A DNA stretch of 64,000 nucleotides. Origin: Kosakonia sp. SMBL-WEM22. Lineage in GTDB: Bacteria; Pseudomonadota; Gammaproteobacteria; Enterobacterales; Enterobacteriaceae. Below are positions 47,605-57,041 of this stretch, in pieces (within the stretch, counting starts at the first letter, position 1; each line of letters starts with the position of its first letter). The stretch spans positions 2,666,001-2,730,000 of the forward strand of contig NZ_CP051488.1 in assembly GCF_014490785.1 (NCBI RefSeq), read 5' to 3'. Under the pieces are notes generated by a model, which made no database searches, was not told the origin of the DNA, and saw only the letters and a program-made list of their open reading frames with translations. The position numbers and the translations under genes were made by a program.

Positions 47605-48522
47605 TCAGGCATCAGCCCCTGCACTTTTTGCTCCCGTAATGGCGAGGCGCAAATGACGGTGATTTTCTGCCAGCAGAACCTGCGCGCGCGAGGCACTTAC
47701 GCCGGTAAGCAGCATTAAAATGGCAGCGCGACACTCATTATTTGCCTGTGCCAGGGCGCGTTTGGCCTCTTCGCGCGTGCAGCTGCTCGCCGCCATCACC
47801 ACGGCGATTTGCCGTTCGGCCCAATGCAGATTCACTGGCGCGATGTCGACGCGCAAATTGCTATAAACCCGCCCGCAACGAACAGCCAGCCCGGTGGACA
47901 ACATAGCGAGGATCTGCTGCTGCGCCAGCTGCGCTTTTGGCTCGCTAAAACCGCTTACCGCTTCGGCCCCCGAATCGGGCGCGATCACCATATCGGCGAA
48001 CTGCGCCGCTTCTTCGCACGCCTGCGCCCGGGTAACCAAAACCACGCGCGCGCCAACTGCCTGCGCCCGTTGCAATACCCCACTCGTCCACGGCGTGGTG
48101 CCGCTTAACGATAGTGCCACCAGCATATCGCGCGCCGTTAGCCCCAGCGCCTGCAGATCGGCCCCTCCGCAATCGTAGTCACCCGCTGCGCGATCCTGCT
48201 GCGCTCTTGCCGATTGTGCCCCGCCGGCCATTAAAGCCAGCAGACCGTGCTGGTTGTCGGGCGCGAACGCTTCGACGGTTTGCATGGCCGCCCGCCCCGA
48301 AGAACCCGCGCCGGCGAGCACCACGCGCCCGCCCCGACTAAGCGTCGCGCTGGCGTTATCGACCAGACGGGCGATCGCTGGCAGGCAGGCGGTGACCGCC
48401 TGCGTAACCTCTTCACTCTCCTGATGGATAAGCGTCAGCATATCCAGCGTGGCGAGGCGGTCGATTTCACCCGTGCGGGGATTACGACGCGCCTCCATTG
48501 AACCGTTTGGCTTACTGCTCAT
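47605..48522 (-). CDS. MurQ-like SIS-domain protein (N-acetylmuramic-acid-6-P etherase family)
   Basis: 305 residues. The N-terminus ARRNPRTGEIDRLATLDMLTLIHQE, the SIS phosphosugar loop LAGAGSSGRAAM, the second loop ALSLSGTTPW and the C-terminal AILMLLTGVSASRAQ are those of MurQ. MurQ removes lactate from MurNAc-6-P during peptidoglycan recycling. In place of the usual SECPPTFG this protein reads TVEAFAPDN: the catalytic Glu is in register but the loop differs. No murP or murR lies nearby. GGAGTAGGGT precedes the ATG. Substrate may differ from MurNAc-6-P. Confidence 0.8.
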   Translation of the reverse strand: MSSKPNGSMEARRNPRTGEIDRLATLDMLTLIHQESEEVTQAVTACLPAIARLVDNASATLSRGGRVVLAGAGSSGRAAMQTVEAFAPDNQHGLLALMAGGAQSARAQQDRAAGDYDCGGADLQALGLTARDMLVALSLSGTTPWTSGVLQRAQAVGARVVLVTRAQACEEAAQFADMVIAPDSGAEAVSGFSEPKAQLAQQQILAMLSTGLAVRCGRVYSNLRVDIAPVNLHWAERQIAVVMAASSCTREEAKRALAQANNECRAAILMLLTGVSASRAQVLLAENHRHLRLAITGAKSAGADA

Positions 48523-48695
48523 ACCCTACTCCTTGTTAAAGGTTCCACACACACTATAAGGGTATTTCCGCTTTTCGCTTGCGAGTGGTGTCACGCTTCC
48601 CGGCGCGCCTCTTTTTGCTGATTTATCACGTAGCTTTATGAATTGCCGCCCATCGGCGATAATAGCCTTTCACAGTTGAATAATTCGGGTTCAGC

Positions 48696-50312
48696 ATGAC
48701 TCAGATAGCGCCCACGGCGGCCTCCCCGCGCAAGCGACCAATGAAGTTTGGCACCATGGTGACGCTGATGGTGTGCAGCGTGACGGGGTCCGTGCTGCTG
48801 TTGGCTTGCGCCCTCTGGTTCTGGCAGATAAGCAACGCCACGCGCGACGGCGTGAAAGCAACCGGCTTCGCGGTGGCGCGTACCCTTGCCGATGCGCCGG
48901 AAATCAGGCGTGGGCTACTACTGCCCCCCAATAGCAATATCATTCAGCCTCTCGCGCAGGCGGTTGCAGCGCGAAACGATTTGCTCTATGCGGTGGTCAC
49001 CAATATGCAGGGCATTCGCTATGCGCACCCGAATGCCAGCATGATCGGGCAGAACTTTATTGGTGAGGATCTGCAGCCTGCGTTGAAGGGTCATGAGAAT
49101 GCTGCGGTTAACCGCGGCGTGCTCGCCCCGGCGCTGCGCGTGTTTACTCCGGTTTATGATGAGCGTCACCAGCAGATAGGGGTGGTGGTGGTCGGCATTT
49201 CGTTAAGTGAGGTCGACGAGCAGGTAAGCCGCAGCCGCCATGCAGCGATGTGGATCTTAATATTCAGCGCACTGGTAGGTTTTGTTGGCGTATGGCAAGT
49301 AGTGCGGGTGTTAAAACGCATCCTGCTCGGGCTTGAGCCGTATGAAATTTCGGCACAATTTAAGCAACGCCAGGCGATGTTGCAGTCCCTTAAAGAGGGC
49401 GTCATGGCTGTTGATGCGGATGGCCGCGTGACGCTGCTAAACCATGCCGGGCGGCGAATGTTGCTTAGCAGTACGGCGCAGGGTGCCGGCACGCATCAAC
49501 CTCTGCTGGCCGATCTGCTGAGTGTGTTACAGACCGGCACCCCTATTTTCGATCGTGAGCTGGGGTGCAACGGCCGTCTACTGCTGAGTAACACCGTACC
49601 GGTACGCAGCCAGGAGAGTATTATCGGCGCGATTTGTACTTTCCGCGATAAGACCGAGGTGAGCCAGTTGATGCAGCGGCTCGATGGGATGGTCAATTAT
49701 GTCGATGCCTTGCGAACCACCTCGCATGAATTCATGAACAAGTTGCATGTCATCCTCGGTCTGTTAAATATGAAGCGCTATGACAAGCTGCAGGAGTATG
49801 TGCTGCAAACGGCCCAGAACTACCAGAGCGATATCGGCGCGATCCAGCATCAGATTAAGTCGCCGGTGGTAGCCGGTTTTTTGCTCGGTAAAATCAACCG
49901 GGCCAAAGAGTGCGGTTTTACCCTGACGCTGGCAGATGAGAGCCAGGTACCGGATAACCCGAATGAGAAGCAGGTGACGGTGCTGGTTACCGTACTGGGT
50001 AATTTGATTGAGAATGCGCTGGATGCGATGAGCGGCCAGCAGGAGGGTGAAGTCGGGCTATTTCTGCATTATCAGGATGGCTGGCTGGCAGGTGAAGTGA
50101 GCGATGACGGACCAGGTATTGCGCCGGGCAATATCGACGCCATCTTTCGCAAAGGCTTCTCCACCAAGGGTGAAAACCGCGGCGTCGGGCTTTTTCTCGC
50201 CAGCCAGCAGCTGGCTGACCTTGGTGGCACCCTGAGCGTGGAATCTGAACCCGGTGTGTTTACCCAATTTTTTGTCCATCTCCCGTGGGATAGTGAAAGG
50301 AAGAACGCGTGA
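48696..50312 (+). CDS. dcuS: DcuS/CitA-type sensor histidine kinase
   Basis: 538 residues (E. coli DcuS 543). TM1 (about 20-42) and TM2 (about 185-205) flank a periplasmic PASp domain with the ligand-loop motif GIRYAHPNASMIGQNFIGED. A cytoplasmic PAS domain follows (EGVMAVDADGRVTLLNHAG), then the H-box TTSHEFMNKLHVILGLL with the phosphorylated His, the N-box NLIENALDAM and the G-boxes SDDGPGI and GVGLFLASQ. It senses external C4-dicarboxylates or citrate. Its stop overlaps dcuR by 4 bp. Start at 48696 in front of the TM1 lead. Confidence 0.9.
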   Translation: MTQIAPTAASPRKRPMKFGTMVTLMVCSVTGSVLLLACALWFWQISNATRDGVKATGFAVARTLADAPEIRRGLLLPPNSNIIQPLAQAVAARNDLLYAVVTNMQGIRYAHPNASMIGQNFIGEDLQPALKGHENAAVNRGVLAPALRVFTPVYDERHQQIGVVVVGISLSEVDEQVSRSRHAAMWILIFSALVGFVGVWQVVRVLKRILLGLEPYEISAQFKQRQAMLQSLKEGVMAVDADGRVTLLNHAGRRMLLSSTAQGAGTHQPLLADLLSVLQTGTPIFDRELGCNGRLLLSNTVPVRSQESIIGAICTFRDKTEVSQLMQRLDGMVNYVDALRTTSHEFMNKLHVILGLLNMKRYDKLQEYVLQTAQNYQSDIGAIQHQIKSPVVAGFLLGKINRAKECGFTLTLADESQVPDNPNEKQVTVLVTVLGNLIENALDAMSGQQEGEVGLFLHYQDGWLAGEVSDDGPGIAPGNIDAIFRKGFSTKGENRGVGLFLASQQLADLGGTLSVESEPGVFTQFFVHLPWDSERKNA

Positions 50313-51028
50313 TAAATGTATTAATTGTTGACGATGATGCCATGGTGGCCGAGCTGAACCGCATGTACGTGGCGCAGATAGCCGGTTTTCAGTGCTGCGG
50401 CACGGCGTCAACGCTGCGTCAGGCCGAGGAGATGGTGAACAATCCGCTGCTTGAGATCGACCTGGTGCTGCTGGATGTCTATATGCAGCAGGATAGCGGT
50501 CTCGATCTGCTGCCGATTATTCGCGCCAGCGGGCGGGCGATTGACGTGATTATGATCACCTCTTCCGCCGATGCCGCAACCATTCAGACCTCGCTGCATT
50601 ACGGGGTGGTCGACTATCTGATTAAGCCGTTCCAGTTCCCACGTTTTGAAGAGGCGCTCACCACCTGGCGCGAAAAGCGTAAGCTGATGGATGCGCACCC
50701 CTACTATGAGCAGTCAGACGTCGATCGCTTGCTGCACGGCGGCGCGCCAGAGGTGGCAGATACCCGCCGGCTGCCGAAGGGGCTTACGGCCCAGACCCTG
50801 CGCACTATTTGCCAGTGGATCGATGCCCATCCGGGGATTGAGTTCTCAACGGATGAGCTGGCTAACGCGGTCAATATCTCCCGCGTCTCCTGCCGTAAAT
50901 ACCTGATCTGGCTGGCGCAGATCAATATTCTCTATACCACCATCCATTATGGTGCGACCGGCCGGCCGGTTTATCGCTATCAGCTGATTGCGGAGCAGTA
51001 CAGCCTGCTCAAGCAGTACAGTCAATAA
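50309..51028 (+). CDS. dcuR: DcuR, response regulator
   Basis: 239 residues, exactly the length of E. coli DcuR. The receiver domain has the acidic pair VDDDAMVAELN, the phospho-Asp in VLLDVYMQQDSGLDLLP and the Lys in YLIKPFQFPRFEEAL. The C-terminal helix-turn-helix region RRLPKGLTAQTLRTICQWID and VNISRVSCRKYLIWL follows DcuR closely. Phosphorylated DcuR activates fumarate respiration and transport genes. The ApbE/fumarate reductase and transporter/fumarase genes just downstream are the likely local targets. It overlaps the convergent apbE end by 20 bp. Confidence 0.94.
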   Translation: MINVLIVDDDAMVAELNRMYVAQIAGFQCCGTASTLRQAEEMVNNPLLEIDLVLLDVYMQQDSGLDLLPIIRASGRAIDVIMITSSADAATIQTSLHYGVVDYLIKPFQFPRFEEALTTWREKRKLMDAHPYYEQSDVDRLLHGGAPEVADTRRLPKGLTAQTLRTICQWIDAHPGIEFSTDELANAVNISRVSCRKYLIWLAQINILYTTIHYGATGRPVYRYQLIAEQYSLLKQYSQ

Positions 51029-51971
51029 ACCGGTAGCTGTCGTCAACGTGGGTGTAGCTGAAGTGGCGGCGGGAGGAGAGGATCACGTCGCGCTTTTTGG
51101 TGACGAAGAGGGCTTCAATGTCCTCGCGCTGTTTTAGCAGCTGGCACCCCTTCTCGACGCCGAGGCCGAAGAGCAGCGTGGTCCAGATATCGCCATCGAG
51201 TGAGTCGCTGGAGATGATGGTCACGCTGTCGAGCTCATTTTCCAGCGGGTAGCCGCTGCGCGGATCGAGGATATGATGCCAGCGCTGGCCATCCTGCTCG
51301 AAATAGCGCTCATAGGTGCCGGAAGTGACTACCGACTGGTTGGCAACCTCCAGCGTGCCAATCAGCGCATCCGCCTGTGCGAACGGCTTTTTCACGCCGA
51401 TTGACCACCGCCCCTGCGGCGTTCCCAGCGTCTGCACGTTGCCGCCAAGGTTAATTAACCCCTCGGTCACCCCCTGCTGGTGCAGATAGTCGCGCACCCG
51501 ATCGGCAATAAACCCTTTAGCAATCGCGCCGAGATCGATCTCCATCCCGGCCTGGGTAAGAAAAACGCTGCCCGCGCCATCATCAAGGACAACGTCCTGA
51601 ACGCGCGTGATGCGCAGCCGCGCGGCGATCGCGTCCGCCTCTGGCACCCGGTCACCTTTAAACCCGATTCGCCACAGTTTCACCAGCGGGCCAATTGCCA
51701 GATTAAAGGCGCTGCCAGGCATCATGCTGGCGGCTTTCGCGCATTTGATAAGCTCAAAAACCGGACGGCTAACGGCAACCGGATACCGCCCTGCGGCGTG
51801 ATTGATTGCCATCACTTCAGAGTTGGCGCGGTTGACGGTGAAAAGATCTTCGTAGCGCTTAATCAGGGAGAATACGCGGGAGGCGAGCGCGTCATCATGG
51901 ACAAAGAGCGTGAGCAGGATGGGCGAGCCCATCAGCACGGCTGAGTAGCGCCAGCTCGGATTTGCAGACAT
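51009..51971 (-). CDS. apbE: ApbE, FAD:protein FMN transferase
   Basis: 320 residues, no signal peptide or lipobox, so a cytoplasmic ApbE. Motifs are the early MGSPILLTLF strand, the AFNLAIGPLVKLW region, the Mg/FAD-binding IDLGAIAKGFIADR, LINLGGNVQTLG and HHILDPRSGYP. It cleaves FAD and attaches FMN through phosphoester linkage to a Ser/Thr in target flavoproteins. The target is almost certainly the fumarate reductase encoded 95 bp upstream, which carries a DAISGAT acceptor site. AAGGAGTATGCA precedes the ATG. Confidence 0.94.
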   Translation of the reverse strand: MSANPSWRYSAVLMGSPILLTLFVHDDALASRVFSLIKRYEDLFTVNRANSEVMAINHAAGRYPVAVSRPVFELIKCAKAASMMPGSAFNLAIGPLVKLWRIGFKGDRVPEADAIAARLRITRVQDVVLDDGAGSVFLTQAGMEIDLGAIAKGFIADRVRDYLHQQGVTEGLINLGGNVQTLGTPQGRWSIGVKKPFAQADALIGTLEVANQSVVTSGTYERYFEQDGQRWHHILDPRSGYPLENELDSVTIISSDSLDGDIWTTLLFGLGVEKGCQLLKQREDIEALFVTKKRDVILSSRRHFSYTHVDDSYRFIDCTA

Positions 51972-52007
51972 TGCATACTCCTTCTGTTGCGTACTGGTGG
52001 CGCTACG

Positions 52008-52042
52008 CTTATCAGGCCAGGGAGAGTGAGAGGCCTGATAAG
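52008..52042. repeat. REP-like hairpin between the fumarate reductase gene and apbE
   Basis: CTTATCAGGCC and GGCCTGATAAG form a perfect 11-bp stem with a 13-base loop in the 95-bp gap of the two-gene operon. The arm sequence is that of the Y-class enteric REP. It may shield the upstream mRNA and set the reductase to ApbE ratio. Confidence 0.75.
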
Positions 52043-52066
52043 GCGCAGCAATTTTGCGTTAATGCG

Positions 52067-54844
52067 TTACCTTTTCGCGCGCAGTGCGGCCTGATGCCCC
52101 GCCAGCGAACCGAAGACGATAATATCTGCCACGGCGTTGCCGCCGATGCGGTTGCCACCGTGCAGGCCGCCAACAACTTCACCCGCCGCGAAAGCACCAG
52201 GGATAACCTGCTGCTCGCGGTTGAGCACCTGGGTATCGGTGTTGATGGTCACGCCGCCCATAGTGTGATGCACGCCTGGCGCGATCTGAATAGCGTGGAA
52301 CGGGCCTTCGTTGATCGGTGCGCGCAGTGCGGTGGTGCGCCCGAAATCATCGTCATGCTGTTTTTCCACAAAGCCATTGTAGCGCTCCAGCGTGGCGAGG
52401 AAGGCATGATAATCCATACCCAGCTTATCCGCGAGTTCGCGTGGTGAGCTGGCGCTGGTGACAAAACCGCGGGCAATATACTCATCCGCCGCTTTGTTTT
52501 TTGCACGAACGTGCTCATCAAAGACGATGTAAGCATAGTGCTCCGGCAGCGCGATGATAGCCGCAGAGACTTTATCGCGGGTCGACATCTCGTTGAAGAA
52601 GCGGTTGCCCTGCTGATTGACCAGAATTGCCCCGCCGCCGCGAATCGATTCTGAAATCAGATAAGAGGTATTTTGCTCAACCGTCGGGTGGATCTGGATT
52701 TCGCCCATATCCACGGTGGCAGCGCCAAGGCGTTCCAGCAGCGAAATCCCGCTACCGGTCGCGCCTTTATGGTTGGTGGTGACGAAGCCGTCCAGATCGG
52801 GGCGATATTTCACGACCATCGCGCTGTTGGCGCTGAAGCCACCGGTGGCGACAATCACGCTCTTCGCCTCGACGCTCAAGGTCTCCTGCTCTTCGGTCAG
52901 CAGGCGTACGCCGCGCACTTCGCCCGCGTCAAAGAGGATCTCTTCGACGGAGGTGTCCAGCATGACGTCGATATTACGTTTGGTAACGTTGCGCAGCAGG
53001 CCGCTGATCAGGTAGCCACCCACCGCCGATCCGTCGCGCGGACGGTGCGTACGGTCGATGCTCATGCCGCCGGTGGTGGTGATGTCGTTAAGCATGATGC
53101 CGCGACGCGCCAGCCACTCAATCGCTTCCGGTGCATGTTCAACAAAGCGGCGCAGCAACTCAGGATCGTTCTTCTCACCGCCCCCTTTCAGGGTTTCAGC
53201 GTAAAAGAGCTCTTTGCTGTCCTGAATACCTTTTACGCGCTGGAAGCGGGTTTCCGCCGCATTCATCCCTGCCGATGCTTTGATAGTGTTACCACCGATA
53301 GTCGGCATTTTTTCGACGATCAATACGCTGGCCCCTTCGTCGTGCGCCTGAATCGCCGCAGCCAGACCAGCACCGCCGCTGCCAATAACAACCACATCGT
53401 AACTTTTCGTCACGCTGTTATCGCCACCCTCTTCTGCGATCCGCGCTTTGCTCGATTTGACCATCGCTTTCGAGACCGCTTTTTTCACCGCCTCGCTCTG
53501 GCTGGTGGCGCCGGAAATGGCGTCTACATGCGGAGAATTGGCGTTGATAATACGGCTGCGAATCTCTTCAAAACTACGGGTAAACTCGACGTCATCCAGC
53601 GGGCCTTCAGCCAGCGTAATATCCGCAATGCTGTCGGTTTCAAGACTGACGTTGAACACCAGCGTATTGCTGTCATCCTGTACGGTTTCAGCAAAAACGC
53701 CTGGCTTGAACTTCGCTGCGCCCATGCTCATATCGCGGATCATCGCTTCAACTAGCGAGAAACGCCACAGCGGCTCAGGGATCTTCAGTGCCTCACGCTG
53801 GGTGCTGTCCATGAAGAGTTCAAGGGTTTCACCGTTAGCGATACGCGAAGCCCAGTCCGGGTAGGCGATACAGGCGCGGCCTATCGCCATCAGATCGTAA
53901 CCATGATCCAACCCCTCTTCGGCATCCGCCGCATTGACGATCCCGCCGACGCCCATTACCGGGACCTGCGCCAGCATTTCTGAACGCAGCGCACAATATT
54001 TATCAATCAGCGGCGTCGTATCGGTCGAGTCATTAATTGAGGAGCGCAGCGCTGCCCCTACGGAGAAGTGGAGATAATCGAGACCGCGAGCGGCCAGCTT
54101 CTCCAGCAGGAACATGGTGTCATCAAAACGGATGCCGGGGACTTCCAGCTCTTCCGGTGAAAAACGGTAACCGATGATAAAGGCGTCATCTGCGTACTGG
54201 CGCGCCATCTTATGAGCGATTTCCAGTACAGCCAGCGGGAACCTGGCGCGGTTTTCGCGGCTGCCGCCCCACTCATCGTCACGCTGGTTGGAGTGAGGAG
54301 AGAAGAATTGTTGAATGAGATAAGTATTGGCACCATGAATCTCAACGCCGTCGAAGCCGGCCTGGATGGCGCGGCGCACGGCTTCGCCAAATTTGGCGAT
54401 CATGCTTTCAACTTCTGCGGCACTCATCGCCACCGGGGTCGCGGCACCGTCGCGTGGAGCGGCAATGGCGCTCGGCGCGATCGGTGTGCGCCCACCGATC
54501 AATTTCGGCTCCACCATGCGACCACCATGATAAATCTGCAGAATGGCTTTTGAACCTTTCTCCTGGATGGCAGCCGCAATTTTTGCCAGCCCTGCGATTT
54601 TTTCATCGCTATCAATCCCGATAGCTCCCGGAAATGCGAGGCCGAGATCGTCGACAAAGCAACACTCAACAATAATGGTGCCAATGGCTCCTGAACGTGC
54701 GCGGTAATACTCCACCAGTTCCCTGGTAACACTACCGTCGAAATAACCCGAGCAGGTGGTCATTGGTGCCATTAACAAACGGTTTTTCAGTTCCACACCG
54801 TTCGGCAATGTAAACGGGCTGAGAATACGTTCGTTGCTGGTCAT
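52067..54844 (-). CDS. Soluble NADH:fumarate reductase (OYE-like + FMN-binding + FAD domains)
   Basis: 925 residues from ATG 54844 (GGAG 8 bp upstream). Three parts: an old-yellow-enzyme-like NADH-oxidising domain (about 1-345; LPNGVELKNRLLMAPMTT, FDGVEIHGANTYLIQQFFSP), an FMN-binding domain (about 380-465) with the flavinylation site DAISGATSQ, and a flavocytochrome-c-type fumarate reductase FAD domain (about 480-925; VVIGSGGAGLAAAIQA, MGGVTINTDTQVL, GGLHGGNRIGGNAV). No signal peptide, so cytoplasmic. This matches the Klebsiella NADH:fumarate oxidoreductase. It reoxidises NADH by reducing fumarate to succinate without quinones. Confidence 0.92.
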   Translation of the reverse strand: MTSNERILSPFTLPNGVELKNRLLMAPMTTCSGYFDGSVTRELVEYYRARSGAIGTIIVECCFVDDLGLAFPGAIGIDSDEKIAGLAKIAAAIQEKGSKAILQIYHGGRMVEPKLIGGRTPIAPSAIAAPRDGAATPVAMSAAEVESMIAKFGEAVRRAIQAGFDGVEIHGANTYLIQQFFSPHSNQRDDEWGGSRENRARFPLAVLEIAHKMARQYADDAFIIGYRFSPEELEVPGIRFDDTMFLLEKLAARGLDYLHFSVGAALRSSINDSTDTTPLIDKYCALRSEMLAQVPVMGVGGIVNAADAEEGLDHGYDLMAIGRACIAYPDWASRIANGETLELFMDSTQREALKIPEPLWRFSLVEAMIRDMSMGAAKFKPGVFAETVQDDSNTLVFNVSLETDSIADITLAEGPLDDVEFTRSFEEIRSRIINANSPHVDAISGATSQSEAVKKAVSKAMVKSSKARIAEEGGDNSVTKSYDVVVIGSGGAGLAAAIQAHDEGASVLIVEKMPTIGGNTIKASAGMNAAETRFQRVKGIQDSKELFYAETLKGGGEKNDPELLRRFVEHAPEAIEWLARRGIMLNDITTTGGMSIDRTHRPRDGSAVGGYLISGLLRNVTKRNIDVMLDTSVEEILFDAGEVRGVRLLTEEQETLSVEAKSVIVATGGFSANSAMVVKYRPDLDGFVTTNHKGATGSGISLLERLGAATVDMGEIQIHPTVEQNTSYLISESIRGGGAILVNQQGNRFFNEMSTRDKVSAAIIALPEHYAYIVFDEHVRAKNKAADEYIARGFVTSASSPRELADKLGMDYHAFLATLERYNGFVEKQHDDDFGRTTALRAPINEGPFHAIQIAPGVHHTMGGVTINTDTQVLNREQQVIPGAFAAGEVVGGLHGGNRIGGNAVADIIVFGSLAGHQAALRAKR

Positions 54845-55477
54845 AATAAACTCCACATCTAAAATTGATAAATCTTGAATTCGGTGACAGATCTATTTTT
54901 CGTTCTTGTTATTAATCCTAATGTCGTGGACTTAATATAACGCGAATTTTATTTACTAAATTAATTACGTTAGTTATAAAACTATTTAACCCCTGCAATA
55001 ACAGACCTACCTCCACTGTATTATCATTTTTAAATATTGCGTTCACAAATCTATAATTATCGGTAACATAATTATTACCTTGCGAAGCAGTACCACCTGA
55101 AGAACTTCAAGATAAAACACTTAAAAATCAAATAACTAAGCAAAACAAGAGCCTTGCAGACATTAATACCCAATACAATCCATTAACATTTTTACGCTTT
55201 TTTTGGAAATTAACTCCATTATTCATAGTGGGTACCCCTGATATTAAAAAAAGAGATATATTTTCGTTTTATTGATCTTAATCAAGAGAAATCCCATCGG
55301 CAGGGGCAATATAGAAATAGACTTATTTTTTATTTATTGCTGCTAATTTTTGCGATAAATAAAGGCCAGCGGAATAAGAGAAGATGGTTTTAACAACTAA
55401 AGTATCTTTCGAAACTAAATAAACCACACTTCATTCCCTGCCCTATCAGAATTCTTAACTACTTGTAGATGCTCACT
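54845..55477. other. Long AT-rich divergent regulatory region (fumarate reductase / transporter)
   Basis: About 630 bp, very AT-rich, without a credible gene. It holds a perfect FNR box at 55272-55285 and must carry promoters for both divergent operons. Its length leaves room for several regulator sites, presumably DcuR among them. I see no clear hairpin or small frame with a ribosome-binding site. Confidence 0.65.
55272..55285. promoter_or_regulatory. Perfect FNR box
   Basis: TTGATCTTAATCAA matches the FNR consensus TTGAT-N4-ATCAA without a mismatch. A TATAGA -10-like element at 55310-55315 would place it near -43 of a rightward promoter, close to the class II activator position, driving the transporter-fumarase operon in the absence of oxygen. 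Confidence 0.8.
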
Positions 55478-56989
55478 ATGAAAGAGAAAACTCCAACCCC
55501 AGCTTCTGCTAAAGCAGAGAGCGCAAAGGCCGGTAATAAAAACCGCCTGGTCATGATGGCGCTACCCATTATCGTGGCCATATTGTTACTGTTCGTTCCG
55601 GTGCCGGAAGGCTTACCGCCCTACGCATGGCACTATTTTGCAATCTTCGTTGGCGTCATTGTCGGCTTGATCTTCGAGCCGCTACCGGGTGCTGTAATTG
55701 GTATGACCGGTGTGGTGGTGATTGCGCTCTGCAGTCAATGGGTGCTTTTTAGCCCTGAGCAACTGGCGGACCCGAAATTTAAACTGGCGGGCCAGTCCTT
55801 TAAATGGGCGGTCAGCGGTTTCGGCAACTCCACCGTCTGGCTTATCTTCGGCGCATTTATGTTTGCTGCCGGGTACGATAAGACTCAGTTTGGACGTCGC
55901 CTTGCGCTGATCCTCGTCAAATACCTGGGTCGCCGCAGCCTGACGCTGGGTTATGCCATTACCTTCGCCGATCTGCTGTTAGCGCCGTTTACCCCATCAA
56001 ACACCGCGCGCAGCGGCGGAACCATCTATCCAATTATTGCCAACCTGCCGCCTCTGTATGGTTCAAAACCAAACGACCCGAGCGCGCGCCGCATTGGTTC
56101 TTATCTGATGTGGGTAGCGATCACAGCCGCCTGTATCACCAGTTCTATGTTCCTTTCCGCGCTTGCACCTAACCTGCTGGCGCTGGCGTTGGTGAAAAGC
56201 ATTGTTGGCATCAATATCTCATGGGGCACATGGTTTATCGCCTTCCTGCCGCTCGGCCTGCTGCTGATTTTGACTATGCCGCTGCTGGCATACTGGTTCT
56301 ACCCGCCTGAAGTGAAAGTGAATGATGAAGTTCCACTGTGGGCGAGTCGTGAGCTCGAGAAGCTAGGCAGAATGTCCCGTAATGAAATTCTGCTGCTGGT
56401 CTTTGTCTGCTGCGCGCTGCTGATGTGGATTTTCGCCGCCGACGTTATTGAACCGGCACTGGCGGCACTGCTGGTTGTGGTGATGATGCTGTGGACCGGT
56501 GTGCTTAGCTGGAACGATATCACTAGTAACAAACCTGCCTGGAACACCTTTGTCTGGTTCGCTACGCTTGTCGCGCTGGCTGATGGCCTCTCATCCACCG
56601 GCTTTATCGCCTGGCTGGGCAAAGAGGGGGGTCTGTTGATGAGCGGCATCTCTCCGGGCATGGCCACTATCGCTCTGCTGCTGGCGTTCTATCTGCTGCA
56701 CTATCTCTTCGCCAGCACCACGGCACACACCACCGCGCTGCTGCCGGCGATGCTGACCATCGCAGCGACCATTCCTGGCATCAATATGGAAGTCGTTGTG
56801 CTGGTGCTGTGCACCTCACTTGGTGTCATGGGTATCATCACCCCTTACGGCACTGGTCCAAGCCCGATTTACTACGGTAGTGGCTACCTGCCGACCAAAG
56901 ATTACTGGCGGCTGGGCACTATTTTCGGTGCCATCTTCCTCGCTGCACTGCTGTTAATTGGCTATCCGTGGATCACCATGATGTTCTGA
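55478..56989 (+). CDS. DASS/CitT-TtdT-type dicarboxylate (anion) transporter
   Basis: 503 residues from ATG 55478 (an ATG three codons earlier is equally possible). A polar Ala/Lys lead precedes about 12 membrane segments. Family motifs are VPVPEGLPPYAWHYFAIF, GLIFEPLPGAVIGM, the Na/substrate SNT-like motif TPSNTARSGGTIYPI, and near the end TPYGTGPSPIYYGSGYLP. Closest in layout to E. coli TtdT and CitT, which swap tartrate or citrate for succinate. Linked here to fumarase and fumarate reductase, so likely an antiporter importing a C4 acid and exporting succinate. Confidence 0.88.
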   Translation: MKEKTPTPASAKAESAKAGNKNRLVMMALPIIVAILLLFVPVPEGLPPYAWHYFAIFVGVIVGLIFEPLPGAVIGMTGVVVIALCSQWVLFSPEQLADPKFKLAGQSFKWAVSGFGNSTVWLIFGAFMFAAGYDKTQFGRRLALILVKYLGRRSLTLGYAITFADLLLAPFTPSNTARSGGTIYPIIANLPPLYGSKPNDPSARRIGSYLMWVAITAACITSSMFLSALAPNLLALALVKSIVGINISWGTWFIAFLPLGLLLILTMPLLAYWFYPPEVKVNDEVPLWASRELEKLGRMSRNEILLLVFVCCALLMWIFAADVIEPALAALLVVVMMLWTGVLSWNDITSNKPAWNTFVWFATLVALADGLSSTGFIAWLGKEGGLLMSGISPGMATIALLLAFYLLHYLFASTTAHTTALLPAMLTIAATIPGINMEVVVLVLCTSLGVMGIITPYGTGPSPIYYGSGYLPTKDYWRLGTIFGAIFLAALLLIGYPWITMMF

Positions 56990-57041
56990 TTCATAACCGT
57001 CGGGCTCTCCCGGCGGTTTTATTTTTGTGGAGTAATGAGCT

